Below the pieces are notes generated by a model that saw only the letters and a program-made list of their open reading frames with translations, made no database searches and was not told the origin of the DNA. A stretch of DNA of 37,737 bases from the NCBI RefSeq assembly GCF_002920575.1, contig NZ_PQSQ01000080.1, forward strand, positions 1 through 37,737. Direction: 5' to 3'. The translations under genes were made by a program, and so were the position numbers. This document shows, in pieces, positions 1 through 8,160 of the stretch (position 1 is the stretch's first letter; the number at the start of each line of letters is the position of its first letter). Source of the stretch: Streptomyces sp. Ru73 (GTDB taxonomy: Bacteria > Actinomycetota > Actinomycetes > Streptomycetales > Streptomycetaceae).

Positions 1-996
1 GAACTGGGCCTGACCGGCGTGCCCGTGCACAACGTCAACAACAACTGCGCGACCGGCGCGACCTCGCTGATGCTCGCGCGGCAGTTCGTGGCCGGCGGCA
101 TCAACGACTGCGTGCTGGCGCTGGGCTTCGAGAAGATGAAGCGCGGCGCGCTGGGCGGGGGCGCGGGAGGCGACGACTTCGCCGCTTCGCCCGTGGCCCG
201 GCACTACGGGGTGATGGCCGCCCGGCACGGCTTCGCGCGGACCCCGCCCACCGCGCAGATCTTCGGCAACGCGGCCCGCGAGCACATGGAGAGGTACGGC
301 ACCACAGCGCGCCAGCTCGCGGCGGTCGGCGCCAAGAACCACCGGCACTCGGCGCACAATCCGTACGCCCAGTTCCAGGACGTATACACCGTCGAGGAGG
401 TGCTCGCGGCCCGGACCGTGCACGATCCCCTCACCAAGCTCCAGTGCTCGCCGACCTCCGACGGCGCGGCGGCGGCCGTCGTCGCCTCCGCGCGCTTCGT
501 CCGCGAGCACGGCCTGGAGGACCGGGCCGTGGAGATCGCCGGGCAGGCCATGACCACCGACACGGAGGAGTCCTTCGCGTCCGGCTCCTGCATCGACGTC
601 GTCGGCAGGCCGATGTCGCGCGCCGCGGCGCGGCAGGCGTACGAGGCGAGCGGGCTCGGCATCGAGGACGTCGACGTCGTCGAGCTGCACGACTGCTTCT
701 CCGTCAACGAACTGCTCAGCTACGAGGCGCTGGGCATGTGCGCGGACGGCGAGTCCGGCAAGCTCGTCGAGGAGGGCGCGACCACGTACGGCGGGCGGTG
801 GGTGGTGAACCCCTCCGGCGGCCTGATCTCCAAGGGCCACCCGCTCGGCGCCACCGGACTGGCCCAGTGCGCCGAGCTGACCTGGCAGCTGCGCGGCGAG
901 GCGGGAGCGCGGCAGGTACCGGGCGCGCGGGTGGGGCTCGCGCACAACATCGGACTGGGCGGCGCTGCGGTGGTGACGCTGCTGCGCCGGCCGTAG
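1..996 (+). CDS. Thiolase / SCPx-type lipid-transfer thiolase, 5' end missing
   Basis: This is the C-terminal 331 residues of a thiolase. The reading frame is open from base 1, so the true start lies to the left of the window. The nucleophilic Cys is in NNNCATGATS (fragment residue 16), and the C-terminal GHPLGATG motif with its catalytic His is near residue 280. The Asn-rich stretch before the Cys and the HDCFSVNELL segment resemble the sterol carrier protein X thiolase group rather than FadA or AtoB. The family performs thiolytic cleavage or condensation of 3-oxoacyl-CoA, often of branched or steroid side-chain substrates in actinomycetes. The substrate here is unknown. It may have operon partners to the left. 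The hydratase/dehydrogenase genes at 8161-11240 would be chemically compatible partners, but they are separated by unrelated genes. Confidence 0.9.
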   Translation, partial: ELGLTGVPVHNVNNNCATGATSLMLARQFVAGGINDCVLALGFEKMKRGALGGGAGGDDFAASPVARHYGVMAARHGFARTPPTAQIFGNAAREHMERYGTTARQLAAVGAKNHRHSAHNPYAQFQDVYTVEEVLAARTVHDPLTKLQCSPTSDGAAAAVVASARFVREHGLEDRAVEIAGQAMTTDTEESFASGSCIDVVGRPMSRAAARQAYEASGLGIEDVDVVELHDCFSVNELLSYEALGMCADGESGKLVEEGATTYGGRWVVNPSGGLISKGHPLGATGLAQCAELTWQLRGEAGARQVPGARVGLAHNIGLGGAAVVTLLRRP

Positions 997-1031
997 CGGA
1001 CGTCCGTACTCGGTCCTGGGGCCTGCCGGGC

Positions 1032-1092
1032 CGACGTCCTGCCGTTCCGACGTCCTGCCGTTCCGACGTCCTGCCGTTCCGACGTCCTGCGG
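1032..1092. repeat. 16-bp tandem repeat, 3 full copies plus a partial
   Basis: Units starting at 1032, 1048, 1064 and 1080 share CGACGTCCTGCCGTTC. The fourth diverges after 11 bases. Each unit contains the palindrome GACGTC. It lies in the gap between the thiolase stop and the exporter gene and codes for nothing recognisable. Confidence 0.9.
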
Positions 1093-1191
1093 CCGGGCGT
1101 CCCGCCGCCCTGGAGCCTGCGGTCCTAGGTCCTGCGGACCGGGACCGTTGGGCCGATAATCCGATGCCGTGTGCATTCGTCGGATGACAGG

Positions 1192-2718
1192 ATGACCGGC
1201 ATGCCCCCGCTCACGACCACCGGCCAGCCACCGTCCCGCGCCACCGCCCGCAAGGCCCCGCCCGCCTGGGCGGTGATGCTCGCGGTCTGCGCGGGGCAGT
1301 TCCTCGTGGTCCTCGACGTCTCCGTGGTGAACGTCGCGATGCCCACGATGCGGTCCTCGCTCGGCCTGAGCGAACTGGGTCTGCAGTGGGTGGTCAACGC
1401 GTACGTGATCACCTTCGCCGGGTTCCTGATGCTCGGCGGGCGCACCGCCGACCTCTTCGGGCGCAAGCGGGTCTTCCTCATCGGGCTCGGGCTGTTCACC
1501 GCGGCGAGCCTGGGCGGCGGGCTCGCGCAGGAGCCCTGGCAGCTGATCGCCGCGCGGACGGTCCAGGGCATCGGCGCCGCCGTGCTCGCCCCCGCCACCC
1601 TCACCATCCTCACCACCTCCTTCCCGCCGGGCCACGCGCGCACCCGGGCCGTCGCCACCTGGACCGCCGTCGGCGCGGGCGGCGGCGCGGCCGGCGGCCT
1701 GGTCGGCGGGGTGCTCACCGAATTCCTGTCCTGGCGCTGGGTGCTGCTGATCAACGTGCCCATCGGTGCGCTGGTATTGGCCGGTGCCGCGTTCTGCCTG
1801 CGCGAGAGCCGGCAGGGGGAGCGCCGCCGGCTGGACGTGCCGGGCGCGCTGCTCGTCACCGGCGGCCTCGCGCTCGTCGCGTACGGCATCGTGCAGACCG
1901 GCGAACGCGGCTGGACGGCCGCCGGCGCGCTGCTGCCGCTGGTCGCCGGGGTGGCCGTGCTCGGCGCCTTCGTCGCGGTGGAGGCCCGCTCGGCGGCGCC
2001 GCTGATGCCGCTGGGCGTCTTCCGGCCGCGGTCGGTGTGGGCGACCACCTCGGCGATGGTCGTGGTCGGCGCCGGGATGTTCTCCATGTGGTACTTCCTC
2101 TCGCTCTACACGCAGAACGTCCTCGGCTACTCCGCGCTCCAGGCGGGCCTGGCCTTCCTGCCGCACTCCTTCTCCATCGTGATCGGCTCCAAGGCGGCGC
2201 CCCGGCTGATGGCGCTGCCCCGGATCGGCGCGAAGACCGTGGCCGTCGCGGGCGTGCTGCTCGCCGCCGTGGGCATGGCCTGGCAGTCGGCCATGGGCCT
2301 GCACGGCACGTACGTCGGCACGATCCTCGGCCCGGGCATCACGATGGCGCTGGGCGCCGGGCTCTCGGCCACCCCGATCGCCGCGATCTGCACGGCGGGT
2401 GCGGCGGCCGGCGACGCCGGGCTGGTCTCCGGACTGATCAACACCTCCCGGCAGATCGGCGGCGCACTCGGTCTGTCGGTCCTCTCGACGGTCGCGGCCG
2501 GAGTCGCGGGTACCGGCCGCGCGGCCCTGGCCGACGGCTACGCCCTCGCCTTCCGCGTCGCCGCGGGAGTCCTCCTCGGCAGCGTCCTGCTGATGCTGCT
2601 CTCCCTCCCGGGGCGTGCACAGGACGGGGAACGCGCGCAGGACGCGGAACGCGCACAAGACGGTGAGCGCACGCAGGGCATCGGGCGGAACGGTGCGGGG
2701 GAGGGCGCGGAAGCCTGA
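1192..2718 (+). CDS. MFS drug exporter, DHA2 (EmrB/QacA) family
   Basis: This is an integral membrane proton antiporter with about 14 hydrophobic segments. The first-helix region reads FLVVLDVSVVNVAMP, a DHA2 hallmark, and is followed by QWVVNAY. The loop motif GGRTADLFGRKR and the helix-5 motif GGVLTEFLSWRWVLLINVP are also present. The family exports drugs or toxic metabolites; the substrate cannot be read. Three in-frame starts are possible: GTG 1171, ATG 1192 and ATG 1201. None has a strong ribosome site, and ATG 1192 is used here as a compromise. The C-terminal tail after the last helix is a hydrophilic repeat of RAQDGE/RAQDAE units encoded by 21-bp DNA repeats (about 2612-2680), so the tail has expanded by slippage. 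The gene appears monocistronic. A GATAAT at 1155-1160 could be a -10 element, but no -35 is visible. Confidence 0.9.
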   Translation: MTGMPPLTTTGQPPSRATARKAPPAWAVMLAVCAGQFLVVLDVSVVNVAMPTMRSSLGLSELGLQWVVNAYVITFAGFLMLGGRTADLFGRKRVFLIGLGLFTAASLGGGLAQEPWQLIAARTVQGIGAAVLAPATLTILTTSFPPGHARTRAVATWTAVGAGGGAAGGLVGGVLTEFLSWRWVLLINVPIGALVLAGAAFCLRESRQGERRRLDVPGALLVTGGLALVAYGIVQTGERGWTAAGALLPLVAGVAVLGAFVAVEARSAAPLMPLGVFRPRSVWATTSAMVVVGAGMFSMWYFLSLYTQNVLGYSALQAGLAFLPHSFSIVIGSKAAPRLMALPRIGAKTVAVAGVLLAAVGMAWQSAMGLHGTYVGTILGPGITMALGAGLSATPIAAICTAGAAAGDAGLVSGLINTSRQIGGALGLSVLSTVAAGVAGTGRAALADGYALAFRVAAGVLLGSVLLMLLSLPGRAQDGERAQDAERAQDGERTQGIGRNGAGEGAEA

Positions 2719-2749
2719 GGGGCGGCGCAGGGGGAGGGTGCGGAAGCCT
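2697..2749. repeat. 33-bp direct duplication spanning the exporter stop codon
   Basis: The 20 bases at 2697-2716 recur at 2730-2749 with one mismatch, giving a period of 33. The first copy contains the last codons and runs up to the TGA of the exporter gene. The second lies just beyond it. Confidence 0.85.
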
Positions 2750-2849
2750 TGGAAGCGGCGCGGGGAGGAGCCGGTTCTCCTGCGGAAGTGTGTGCTTCGT
2801 CGCTGGTCCCGGGCGTTTGCCGGGCGAAGTGGCGCGAGAGGATGCGGGT

Positions 2850-3644
2850 ATGACTGACCACGACACCGCTGCCCCGTCCTTTCCCGCCACCGGCCGCCGC
2901 GTCCTGGTGAGCGGCGCGTCGCGGGGCCTCGGCCGGGCCCTGGCACACGCCTTCGCGGAGAACGGTGACCGCGTCGCCGTGCACTACGGCTCGCGCCGGG
3001 CGGAAGCCGAGGAGACCCTCGCCGCGCTGCCCGGCGACGGCCACACCCTGCTGCAGGCCGACGTAGCCAGCCCCGAAGGCGCCGCCGGCCTGGTCGAAGC
3101 GGCCGACGCGGCGCTCGGCGGCATCGACGTTCTGGTGAACAACGCCGCGGTCGTCAACACGCCGCACCCGCCCGCCACCACCTCGTACGCCGACTGGACC
3201 GCCGCCTGGCAGCAGCACGTCGCGGTCAACCTGCTCGGTACCGCGCACCTGAGCCACGGCGTCGCGCAGCGCATGATCGCGCAGGGCACCGGCGGGCGGA
3301 TCGTCAACGTCGGCTCGCGCGGCGCCTTCCGCGGCGAGCCCGACAACCCCGCGTACGGCGCCACCAAGGCCGCCGTGCACGCTCTCGGCCAGTCCCTCGC
3401 CGTGGCGCTCGCGCCGTACGGCATCGCCGTGGCGTCCGTGGCGCCCGGCTTCATCGACACCGAGCGGGTGGGCCACCGGCTGGAGGGCGAGGAGGGCGCC
3501 GCGATCCGCGCCCAGAGCCCGTTCGGCCGGGTCGCCGAGCCGGCCGAGGTCGCGGCCGCGGTCCGCTGGCTGGCTTCCCCGGAGGCGCAGTGGAGCTCGG
3601 GCACCGTGCTCGACGTCAACGGCGCTTCGTACCTGCGGACTTGA
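2850..3644 (+). CDS. SDR-family NAD(P)-dependent oxidoreductase (FabG-like)
   Basis: This 264-residue classical short-chain dehydrogenase has the Rossmann glycine motif SGASRGLGRA near residues 16-25 and NNAAV in beta-4. The catalytic Ser lies in NVGSRGAF and the Tyr/Lys pair in YGATK. The C-terminal half follows the usual pattern (VAPGFIDTERV, ASPEAQWSSGTVLDVNG). The ATG at 2850 is preceded by GAGAGG with good spacing, so it is preferred over the upstream in-frame ATG at 2790. The substrate is unknown. The gene stands alone between the exporter and gcvH. A short GC hairpin at 3657-3671, just after the stop, may end the transcript. Confidence 0.9.
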   Translation: MTDHDTAAPSFPATGRRVLVSGASRGLGRALAHAFAENGDRVAVHYGSRRAEAEETLAALPGDGHTLLQADVASPEGAAGLVEAADAALGGIDVLVNNAAVVNTPHPPATTSYADWTAAWQQHVAVNLLGTAHLSHGVAQRMIAQGTGGRIVNVGSRGAFRGEPDNPAYGATKAAVHALGQSLAVALAPYGIAVASVAPGFIDTERVGHRLEGEEGAAIRAQSPFGRVAEPAEVAAAVRWLASPEAQWSSGTVLDVNGASYLRT

Positions 3645-3656
3645 GCGCCCGGGCCG

Positions 3657-3671
3657 CGCCCCGCCGGGGCG
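3657..3671 (+). terminator. Short GC hairpin after the SDR gene
   Basis: CGCCCC and GGGGCG pair across a three-base loop 13 bases after the stop. There is no T-run. A perfect 12-bp palindrome, CCGGCGCGCCGG, follows at 3704-3715, between this hairpin and gcvH. The role as terminator is inferred. Confidence 0.35.
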
Positions 3672-3730
3672 GGACGCGGCAGCCCGGTTTCCGCCTTGCC
3701 GGCCCGGCGCGCCGGTGCCACCGTCGTCGC

Positions 3731-4117
3731 ATGGCGAACATCCCCGCTGACCTGTCGTACAGCAAGGACCACGAGTGGCTCCGGCCGGCCGGCAACCGGG
3801 CCACGATCGGCATCACCGACTACGCCCAGCGCCAGCTCGGCGACATCGTCTACGTCGAACTGCCCAAGCGCGGCGAGACCTTCGAGGCCGGTGAGCCGAT
3901 CGGCTCGCTGGAGTCCGTCAAGGCGGTCAGCGAGATCTACCTCCCGGTCGCCGGCACGGTGGTGGAGGTCAACGCCGCCCTCGCGGACTCGCCCGACGAC
4001 ATCAACTCCGACCCCTATGGCGACGGCTGGCTGCTCGTCCTCCAGGTGTCCGGCAACACCGACGCCCTGCTGAGCGCTGCGGAGTACGAGGACTACCTGC
4101 GCGAGGAGGGCTCTTAG
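3731..4117 (+). CDS. gcvH: Glycine cleavage system H protein
   Basis: The 128-residue product has the usual H-protein length. The lipoylation lysine is K64 in ESVKAVSEIY, followed by PVAGTVVEVN and DPYGDGWLL, all classical for the family. H protein carries the aminomethyl arm on lipoyl-lysine between the P, T and L proteins. The ATG at 3731 has no clear ribosome site. The longer frame upstream is low-complexity and does not match H protein. No gcvT, gcvP, glyA or lipoate gene is adjacent, whereas H protein is commonly encoded beside gcvT. This could be a second copy or a relocated single copy. An 8-bp duplication, GCTCTTAG twice at 4110-4125, covers the stop codon. Confidence 0.93.
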   Translation: MANIPADLSYSKDHEWLRPAGNRATIGITDYAQRQLGDIVYVELPKRGETFEAGEPIGSLESVKAVSEIYLPVAGTVVEVNAALADSPDDINSDPYGDGWLLVLQVSGNTDALLSAAEYEDYLREEGS

Positions 4118-4180
4118 GCTCTTAGGGGTGGTACCGCTCCGGCAGACCCCATCCGCGGACGACCCCGTTCGTGCCGCTCC

Positions 4181-4786
4181 CTACAGCCAGCCGTTCCGCC
4201 GGGCCGCGCGGACCGCTTCCATGCGGTTGCGGGTGCCGGTCTTGCCGATCGCGGCCGAGAGGTAGTTGCGCACCGTCGCCTGCGAGAGGTGCAGTCTGCC
4301 CGCGATGTCGGCCACCGTCGCGCCGTCCACAGCCGCGGTCAGCACCTCCTGTTCGCGGGGCGTCAGCGGATTCGGCCCGGCGCTCAGCGCGGCGGCCGCC
4401 AGCCCGGGATCGATGACGCGCTCCCCGGCCAGCACCCGGCGGATCGCCGCGGCCAGCTCCTCCACCGGCCCGTCCTTCACCAGGAAGCCGCACGCCCCGG
4501 CCTCCATCGCGCGCCGCAGATACCCCGGCCGCCCGAACGTGGTCACGATCAGCACCTTGCAGTCCGGCAGCGCCTCCCGCAGGTCGGCCGCCGCGTCCAG
4601 GCCGCTGCGCCCGGGCAGTTCGATGTCCAGCAGCGCGATGTCCGGGCGGCTCTCCAGGGCCGCGGCGACGACCTGGTCGCCGGCCGCCACCTGCGCCACC
4701 ACCTCCATGTCCGCTTCCAGATTGAGCAGCAGCGCCAGCGCGCCGCGCATCATCCCCTGGTCCTCGGCCAGCAGGACCTTGATCAC
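4181..4786 (-). CDS. Two-component response regulator, NarL/LuxR type
   Basis: This 201-residue regulator has an N-terminal receiver domain. The acidic pocket is at residues 8-10, the phospho-acceptor is D54 in LLDIELPG, and the conserved Lys sits in GFLVKDGP. A C-terminal LuxR helix-turn-helix follows (LTPREQEVL... VADIAGRLHLSQATVRNYLSAAIGKT). It starts at GTG 4786, which overlaps the kinase stop as GTGA and has GAGGAG eight bases upstream. The frame stays open far upstream, but only this start gives a normal receiver domain. It is the last gene of the operon with the kinase and ABC transporter and most likely controls that transporter, as in DesK/DesR-like systems. Its gene converges with gcvH. 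Confidence 0.95.
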   Translation of the reverse strand: MIKVLLAEDQGMMRGALALLLNLEADMEVVAQVAAGDQVVAAALESRPDIALLDIELPGRSGLDAAADLREALPDCKVLIVTTFGRPGYLRRAMEAGACGFLVKDGPVEELAAAIRRVLAGERVIDPGLAAAALSAGPNPLTPREQEVLTAAVDGATVADIAGRLHLSQATVRNYLSAAIGKTGTRNRMEAVRAARRNGWL

Positions 4787-6006
4787 CTGGACATCTCCTC
4801 CGCCTCCGGCAGTACGCCCGTGTCCTCGGGCAGCTCGGCCACCAGCCGGAAACCGCGCCGCCCGTCGGGCCCCGCGTCCAGCGTGCCGCCGGCCGCGGCC
4901 AGCCGCTCGGCGAGCCCGGTCAGCCCCGTGCCGCCGCCCTCGGCGGGTGCCTGGGAGCTTACGGGACCGCGGCCGTCGTCGGTGATCGTCAGCCGGGCCC
5001 GGTCGCTGTCGACGCGCACCTCGATCTCGCAGCGGGTGGCGCCGCTGTGCCGGACGGCGTTGGTGACGCCCTCCCGCACGACCCAGCCCAGCAGCGCACC
5101 GGCCTGCGGGGAGAGCGGCGGGCCCGACTGGCGGACGACCGGCTCGATGCCGCCCGCCTCCAGCGCCGACCGCGCCCGGTCCAGCTCGGTGGCCAGGCTG
5201 CCCTGGCGGTAGCCGGTGACCGCCTCCCGGATCTCGGTGAGCGCCTGCCGGCCCACCGCCTCGATGTCGGCGGCCTGTTCCAGCGCCGCGTCCACGTCCC
5301 GCGGCGCCAGCCGGCGGACCGCCTCCGCCTTCACCACGACCACCGAGAGGGTGTGCCCCAGCAGATCGTGCAGATCGCGGGAGAACCGCAGCCGCTCCTT
5401 CTCCACCGCCGTACGGGCCAGCCGGCCCTCGGTGGCCCGCAGCCGCCGGTTGGTCTCGAAGAGGCCGAGGACGGCCGAGGTGACCATGCCGGAGATGAAG
5501 GTGCCGTAACCGATGGTCGAGGCGTCCCACGGGTCGCCGCTGCCGTGGCCGGCCAGCGTGCCGGCCGAGGCGCTGGCGATGAAGAGCGCCACGAACAGCG
5601 GCCGCCCGCGCAGCAGGGTCCCGGCGGCCAGCGTCATCAGCGGGAAGAACAGCATCCACGCCCCGCCGTAGCCGATCCCCAGGGCGTACGTCACGACGGC
5701 CAGCGCGGCGAGCAGGCCGTACGGCACCCAGGTGGCGCGGGCCCGCGGGTCGAAGGCGGTGCGCACCACGCCGACGTAGAGCGAGTTGAAGGCCAGCAGT
5801 CCCGCACCGGCCAGCCAGGGGTTGCCGGCCTTCCCGTTGAGCGTGTTGGAGATCGCGCCCACGCCCATGATCAGCCAGGGCAGGAACGTGGTGGGCGTGG
5901 GCCCCTTCCGGAAGGTCACGGGACCGTCCTTCGGCGCCCCCAGGCTCATCCAGAAGGGCTCCCTGCCGCAGCCCTTCTTGGGGGCCTCGTCGTCCCGCTC
6001 CGCCAT
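4783..6006 (-). CDS. DesK-like sensor histidine kinase
   Basis: This 407-residue kinase has an N-terminal sensor of about five or six membrane helices (roughly residues 41-185). The HisKA_3 dimerisation helix contains the phospho-acceptor H213 in RDLHDLLGHTLS. The HATPase domain shows the N box EGVTNAVRHS and the G boxes TITDDGRGP and GTGLTGLAERL. There is no obvious extracellular sensor domain, so membrane state or a membrane-active compound is the likely cue. ATG 6006 is chosen because GAGG sits five bases before it. Upstream in-frame codons are poor candidates. The gene lies 58 bases after the permease and overlaps the regulator by four bases. Confidence 0.93.
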   Translation of the reverse strand: MAERDDEAPKKGCGREPFWMSLGAPKDGPVTFRKGPTPTTFLPWLIMGVGAISNTLNGKAGNPWLAGAGLLAFNSLYVGVVRTAFDPRARATWVPYGLLAALAVVTYALGIGYGGAWMLFFPLMTLAAGTLLRGRPLFVALFIASASAGTLAGHGSGDPWDASTIGYGTFISGMVTSAVLGLFETNRRLRATEGRLARTAVEKERLRFSRDLHDLLGHTLSVVVVKAEAVRRLAPRDVDAALEQAADIEAVGRQALTEIREAVTGYRQGSLATELDRARSALEAGGIEPVVRQSGPPLSPQAGALLGWVVREGVTNAVRHSGATRCEIEVRVDSDRARLTITDDGRGPVSSQAPAEGGGTGLTGLAERLAAAGGTLDAGPDGRRGFRLVAELPEDTGVLPEAEEMSR

Positions 6007-6064
6007 GACGTCCTCGAACTCCGTGCCGCGCACGCGCACCACCTGTGTACCGCCCCGTCCCGCC

Positions 6065-6793
6065 TCAGGCCGTCCGGGCCGCGCGCCGGTACGCGTACAC
6101 CGCATAACCGCCGAACGCGGCCAGCCACGCCACCAGCACCAGGACCGTACCCGCCGACGGGCCGTGCCCGGCGGTGACGCTCCAGCCGAGGTCCGCGAAG
6201 CGGTTCGACGGCGTCCAGCGGGATATTTCCCGCAGCCAGCCGGGGAACACCGCGGCCGGGAACCACAGCCCGCCGATGATCGCCAGCAGCATCATGCAGC
6301 CGGCGTTCACCATGCCGGCGGCCTGCGACGAGAGGCGGTAGCCGTTGCCCAGGCCGAGCAGCGTGAACGGCGTCGTGCCCAGCCACAGCAGGACGACCAG
6401 CCCGGCCCACTGCCAGGTCGCCAGGCGTACGCCGTTGACCAGCGCGCCCAGCAGCAGCACCACGACGATCGCGGGCAGTACGGTCACCGACGCGCTCAGC
6501 CCGCGGCCCACCACCACCCGGGCCGGGGACAGCGGCGTGATCCGCAGCTGCCGCAGCCAGCCGAGCTTCTTGTCCTCGGCGACACCGTTGCCCGTGCCGA
6601 GCGCCGCGCCCAGCGCGCCGTACGACGCCATGCCGACCATGGCGGTGACCTTCCATGCCTCGGCGTCCTTGCCCGAGTCCCCGACGAGGTTGGTCAGCAG
6701 CAGGTACATCAGCACCGGCATCCCGATGCCGAAGATCACGAAGCCCTTGTCGCGCAGCGTTCTGCGGACTTCCAGACGGATGTAGTCGATCAT
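6065..6793 (-). CDS. ABC-2 type transporter permease
   Basis: The 242-residue membrane protein has an N-terminal cytoplasmic segment (IRLEVRRTLRDKG), then about six hydrophobic helices. A cytoplasmic loop, EDKKLGWLRQLRITPLSP, is typical of ABC-2 permeases paired with LnrL- or DrrA-like ATPases. ATG 6793 overlaps the stop of the ATPase gene as ATGA, so the two are translationally coupled. Together they would form a half-transporter dimer exporting a lipid, peptide or drug. The substrate cannot be inferred. Confidence 0.93.
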   Translation of the reverse strand: MIDYIRLEVRRTLRDKGFVIFGIGMPVLMYLLLTNLVGDSGKDAEAWKVTAMVGMASYGALGAALGTGNGVAEDKKLGWLRQLRITPLSPARVVVGRGLSASVTVLPAIVVVLLLGALVNGVRLATWQWAGLVVLLWLGTTPFTLLGLGNGYRLSSQAAGMVNAGCMMLLAIIGGLWFPAAVFPGWLREISRWTPSNRFADLGWSVTAGHGPSAGTVLVLVAWLAAFGGYAVYAYRRAARTA

Positions 6794-7806
6794 GACCGGG
6801 CTCCTTCGCCGACCGCCGCTGCGCCTTCCGGGGCACCGGTACCGCTGACCGCCCGGCCGCCGTCCGCGGCGTCCGTGCGGGAGGAAGTGAGGGAGAGGAA
6901 CGCGTCCTCCAGACTGGCCGGGGCCACCTGCAGGCCCCGGACGAGGCCCAGCCGGGCCAGTGCCAGCACCGTCGCGTCGGAGTCGCCGGACCGCAGCAGC
7001 GCGCGGTCGCCCCGTATCTCCAGGGACGTCACGCCCGGCAGCTCGGTCAGCCCGTCGCTGGGGCCGCCCGCCAGGTCGAAGGAGACCAGCGCGCCGCCGA
7101 CGGTGCGCTTGATCGCCTCGCCGCTGCCGTCGGCCACCACCCGGCCGTGGTCCACGACCACGATCCGGTCGGCGTTCTCATCGGCCTCGGTGAGGTAATG
7201 CGTGGAGAACACCACGGTGTTGCCCCGCCGCGCGTACGCCCGCATCGCGCGCCAGAAGTCCCGGCGGCCCTCGACGTCCAGCGCCGTGGTCGGCTCGTCC
7301 AGCACGACCAGGTCCGGGTCGCCGGCCAGCGCCACCGCGAAGCGGACCCGCTGCGCCTGGCCCCCCGAGAGCCGGTCCACCCGCTGTCCCGCCAGCTCCG
7401 CCAGCCCGGCCAGCGCCAGCGCCTCGGACACCGCCATCGGCTTCGGGTACGTGGCCGCCACGAAGGCGACCAGCTCCCGCACCGTCACCCGCGGTATCGG
7501 CTGTCCGTCCTGCAGCATCGCGCCGATCCGCCCCGCGCGCACCGCCTCCTCCGGGGCGCCGCCGAACAGGCGCACCTCGCCGGAGGTGGGCGGCAGCAGC
7601 CCGAGCAGCATGCTGATCGTGGTCGACTTCCCGGCGCCGTTCCGCCCCAGCAGCGCGACGGTCTCGCCGCGCCGGACGGTGAGGTCCAGGCCGTCGACGG
7701 CCCGCACGTCACCGTAGGTCTTCACCACGCCCGAGAACGCCACAGCGGCGGTATCCCGAGCGCTCCCCCTTGTCCCCGTTTTCCCCGTTGTCGTCGTCAT
7801 GCCCAT
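6790..7806 (-). CDS. ABC transporter ATP-binding protein (DrrA-like)
   Basis: This 338-residue ATPase has Walker A GRNGAGKST near residues 54-62, Q-loop MLQDGQP, signature RLSGGQAQRV, Walker B DLVVLDEPTT and H-loop FSTHYL. A C-terminal domain of about 100 residues follows, of the kind found in DrrA/CcmA-type drug exporters. ATG 7806 or ATG 7800 could be the start. Neither has a ribosome site, while TAGATT lies just upstream at 7808-7813 on the minus strand. A leaderless or near-leaderless transcript starting at the ATG is plausible. It is the first gene of the transporter, kinase and regulator operon. Confidence 0.93.
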   Translation of the reverse strand: MGMTTTTGKTGTRGSARDTAAVAFSGVVKTYGDVRAVDGLDLTVRRGETVALLGRNGAGKSTTISMLLGLLPPTSGEVRLFGGAPEEAVRAGRIGAMLQDGQPIPRVTVRELVAFVAATYPKPMAVSEALALAGLAELAGQRVDRLSGGQAQRVRFAVALAGDPDLVVLDEPTTALDVEGRRDFWRAMRAYARRGNTVVFSTHYLTEADENADRIVVVDHGRVVADGSGEAIKRTVGGALVSFDLAGGPSDGLTELPGVTSLEIRGDRALLRSGDSDATVLALARLGLVRGLQVAPASLEDAFLSLTSSRTDAADGGRAVSGTGAPEGAAAVGEGARS

Positions 7807-7976
7807 GAATCTACGGACAGTGAGGGTGGTCCGGGTAGAAAAAAATGTCGTCGGCCGGGGAGGACAAATGTCACGGGTGCGGCGGGGGAGACGGCCGCCG
7901 GATGCACCCGTCCGTACCTGACGCACCGTCAGGGGGTTCCGGGCCGAAGCCGTATGGGCTATACATGGGCCATCGG

Positions 7977-7990
7977 TAGAACGCGTTCTA
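7977..7990. promoter_or_regulatory. 14-bp perfect palindrome matching the KstR operator consensus
   Basis: TAGAACGCGTTCTA fits TNNAACNNGTTNNA, the published consensus for the TetR-family repressor KstR, at every fixed position. It overlaps TAGTGT (7989-7994), a good -10 candidate for the plus-strand hydratase operon, so binding would block that promoter. Which repressor uses it here is unknown. Confidence 0.75.
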
Positions 7991-8057
7991 GTGTGCTCGC
8001 GCGCCGTCGTGACGTGCCGCGCGGCCGCCGCGCCCCGGCGCGTCACCGACCGCTGAC

Positions 8058-8097
8058 GACCCCGGCCGGCCGACGGTGCGGACGCCCGGCCGGGGTC
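8058..8097 (+). promoter_or_regulatory. Strong hairpin in the 5' leader of the hydratase operon
   Basis: GACCCCGGCCGG (8058-8069) and CCGGCCGGGGTC (8086-8097) are perfect 12-bp arms around a 16-base loop. They lie between the presumed promoter near 7990 and the ATG at 8161. It may act as an attenuator or leader structure, or as the terminator of a short transcript. The rest of the 7807-8160 gap contains no gene that I can support. Confidence 0.6.
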
Positions 8098-8160
8098 TTG
8101 CCGCCCGCCCTCCGCACGCCACCCGTACGACACCGCACCACGGCGAAGGAGCCCCGCCCC

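Noticed and set aside
1032..1092. Tandem repeats considered as a CRISPR array or an iteron origin
   Set aside because: Units are contiguous with no spacers, only 16 bp long, and no replication or Cas gene is near.
4787..5659. Upstream extension of the response regulator frame to 492 codons
   Set aside because: The extension is antisense-like Arg/Gly/Ala-rich sequence in another frame of the kinase gene. The receiver domain starts at GTG 4786.
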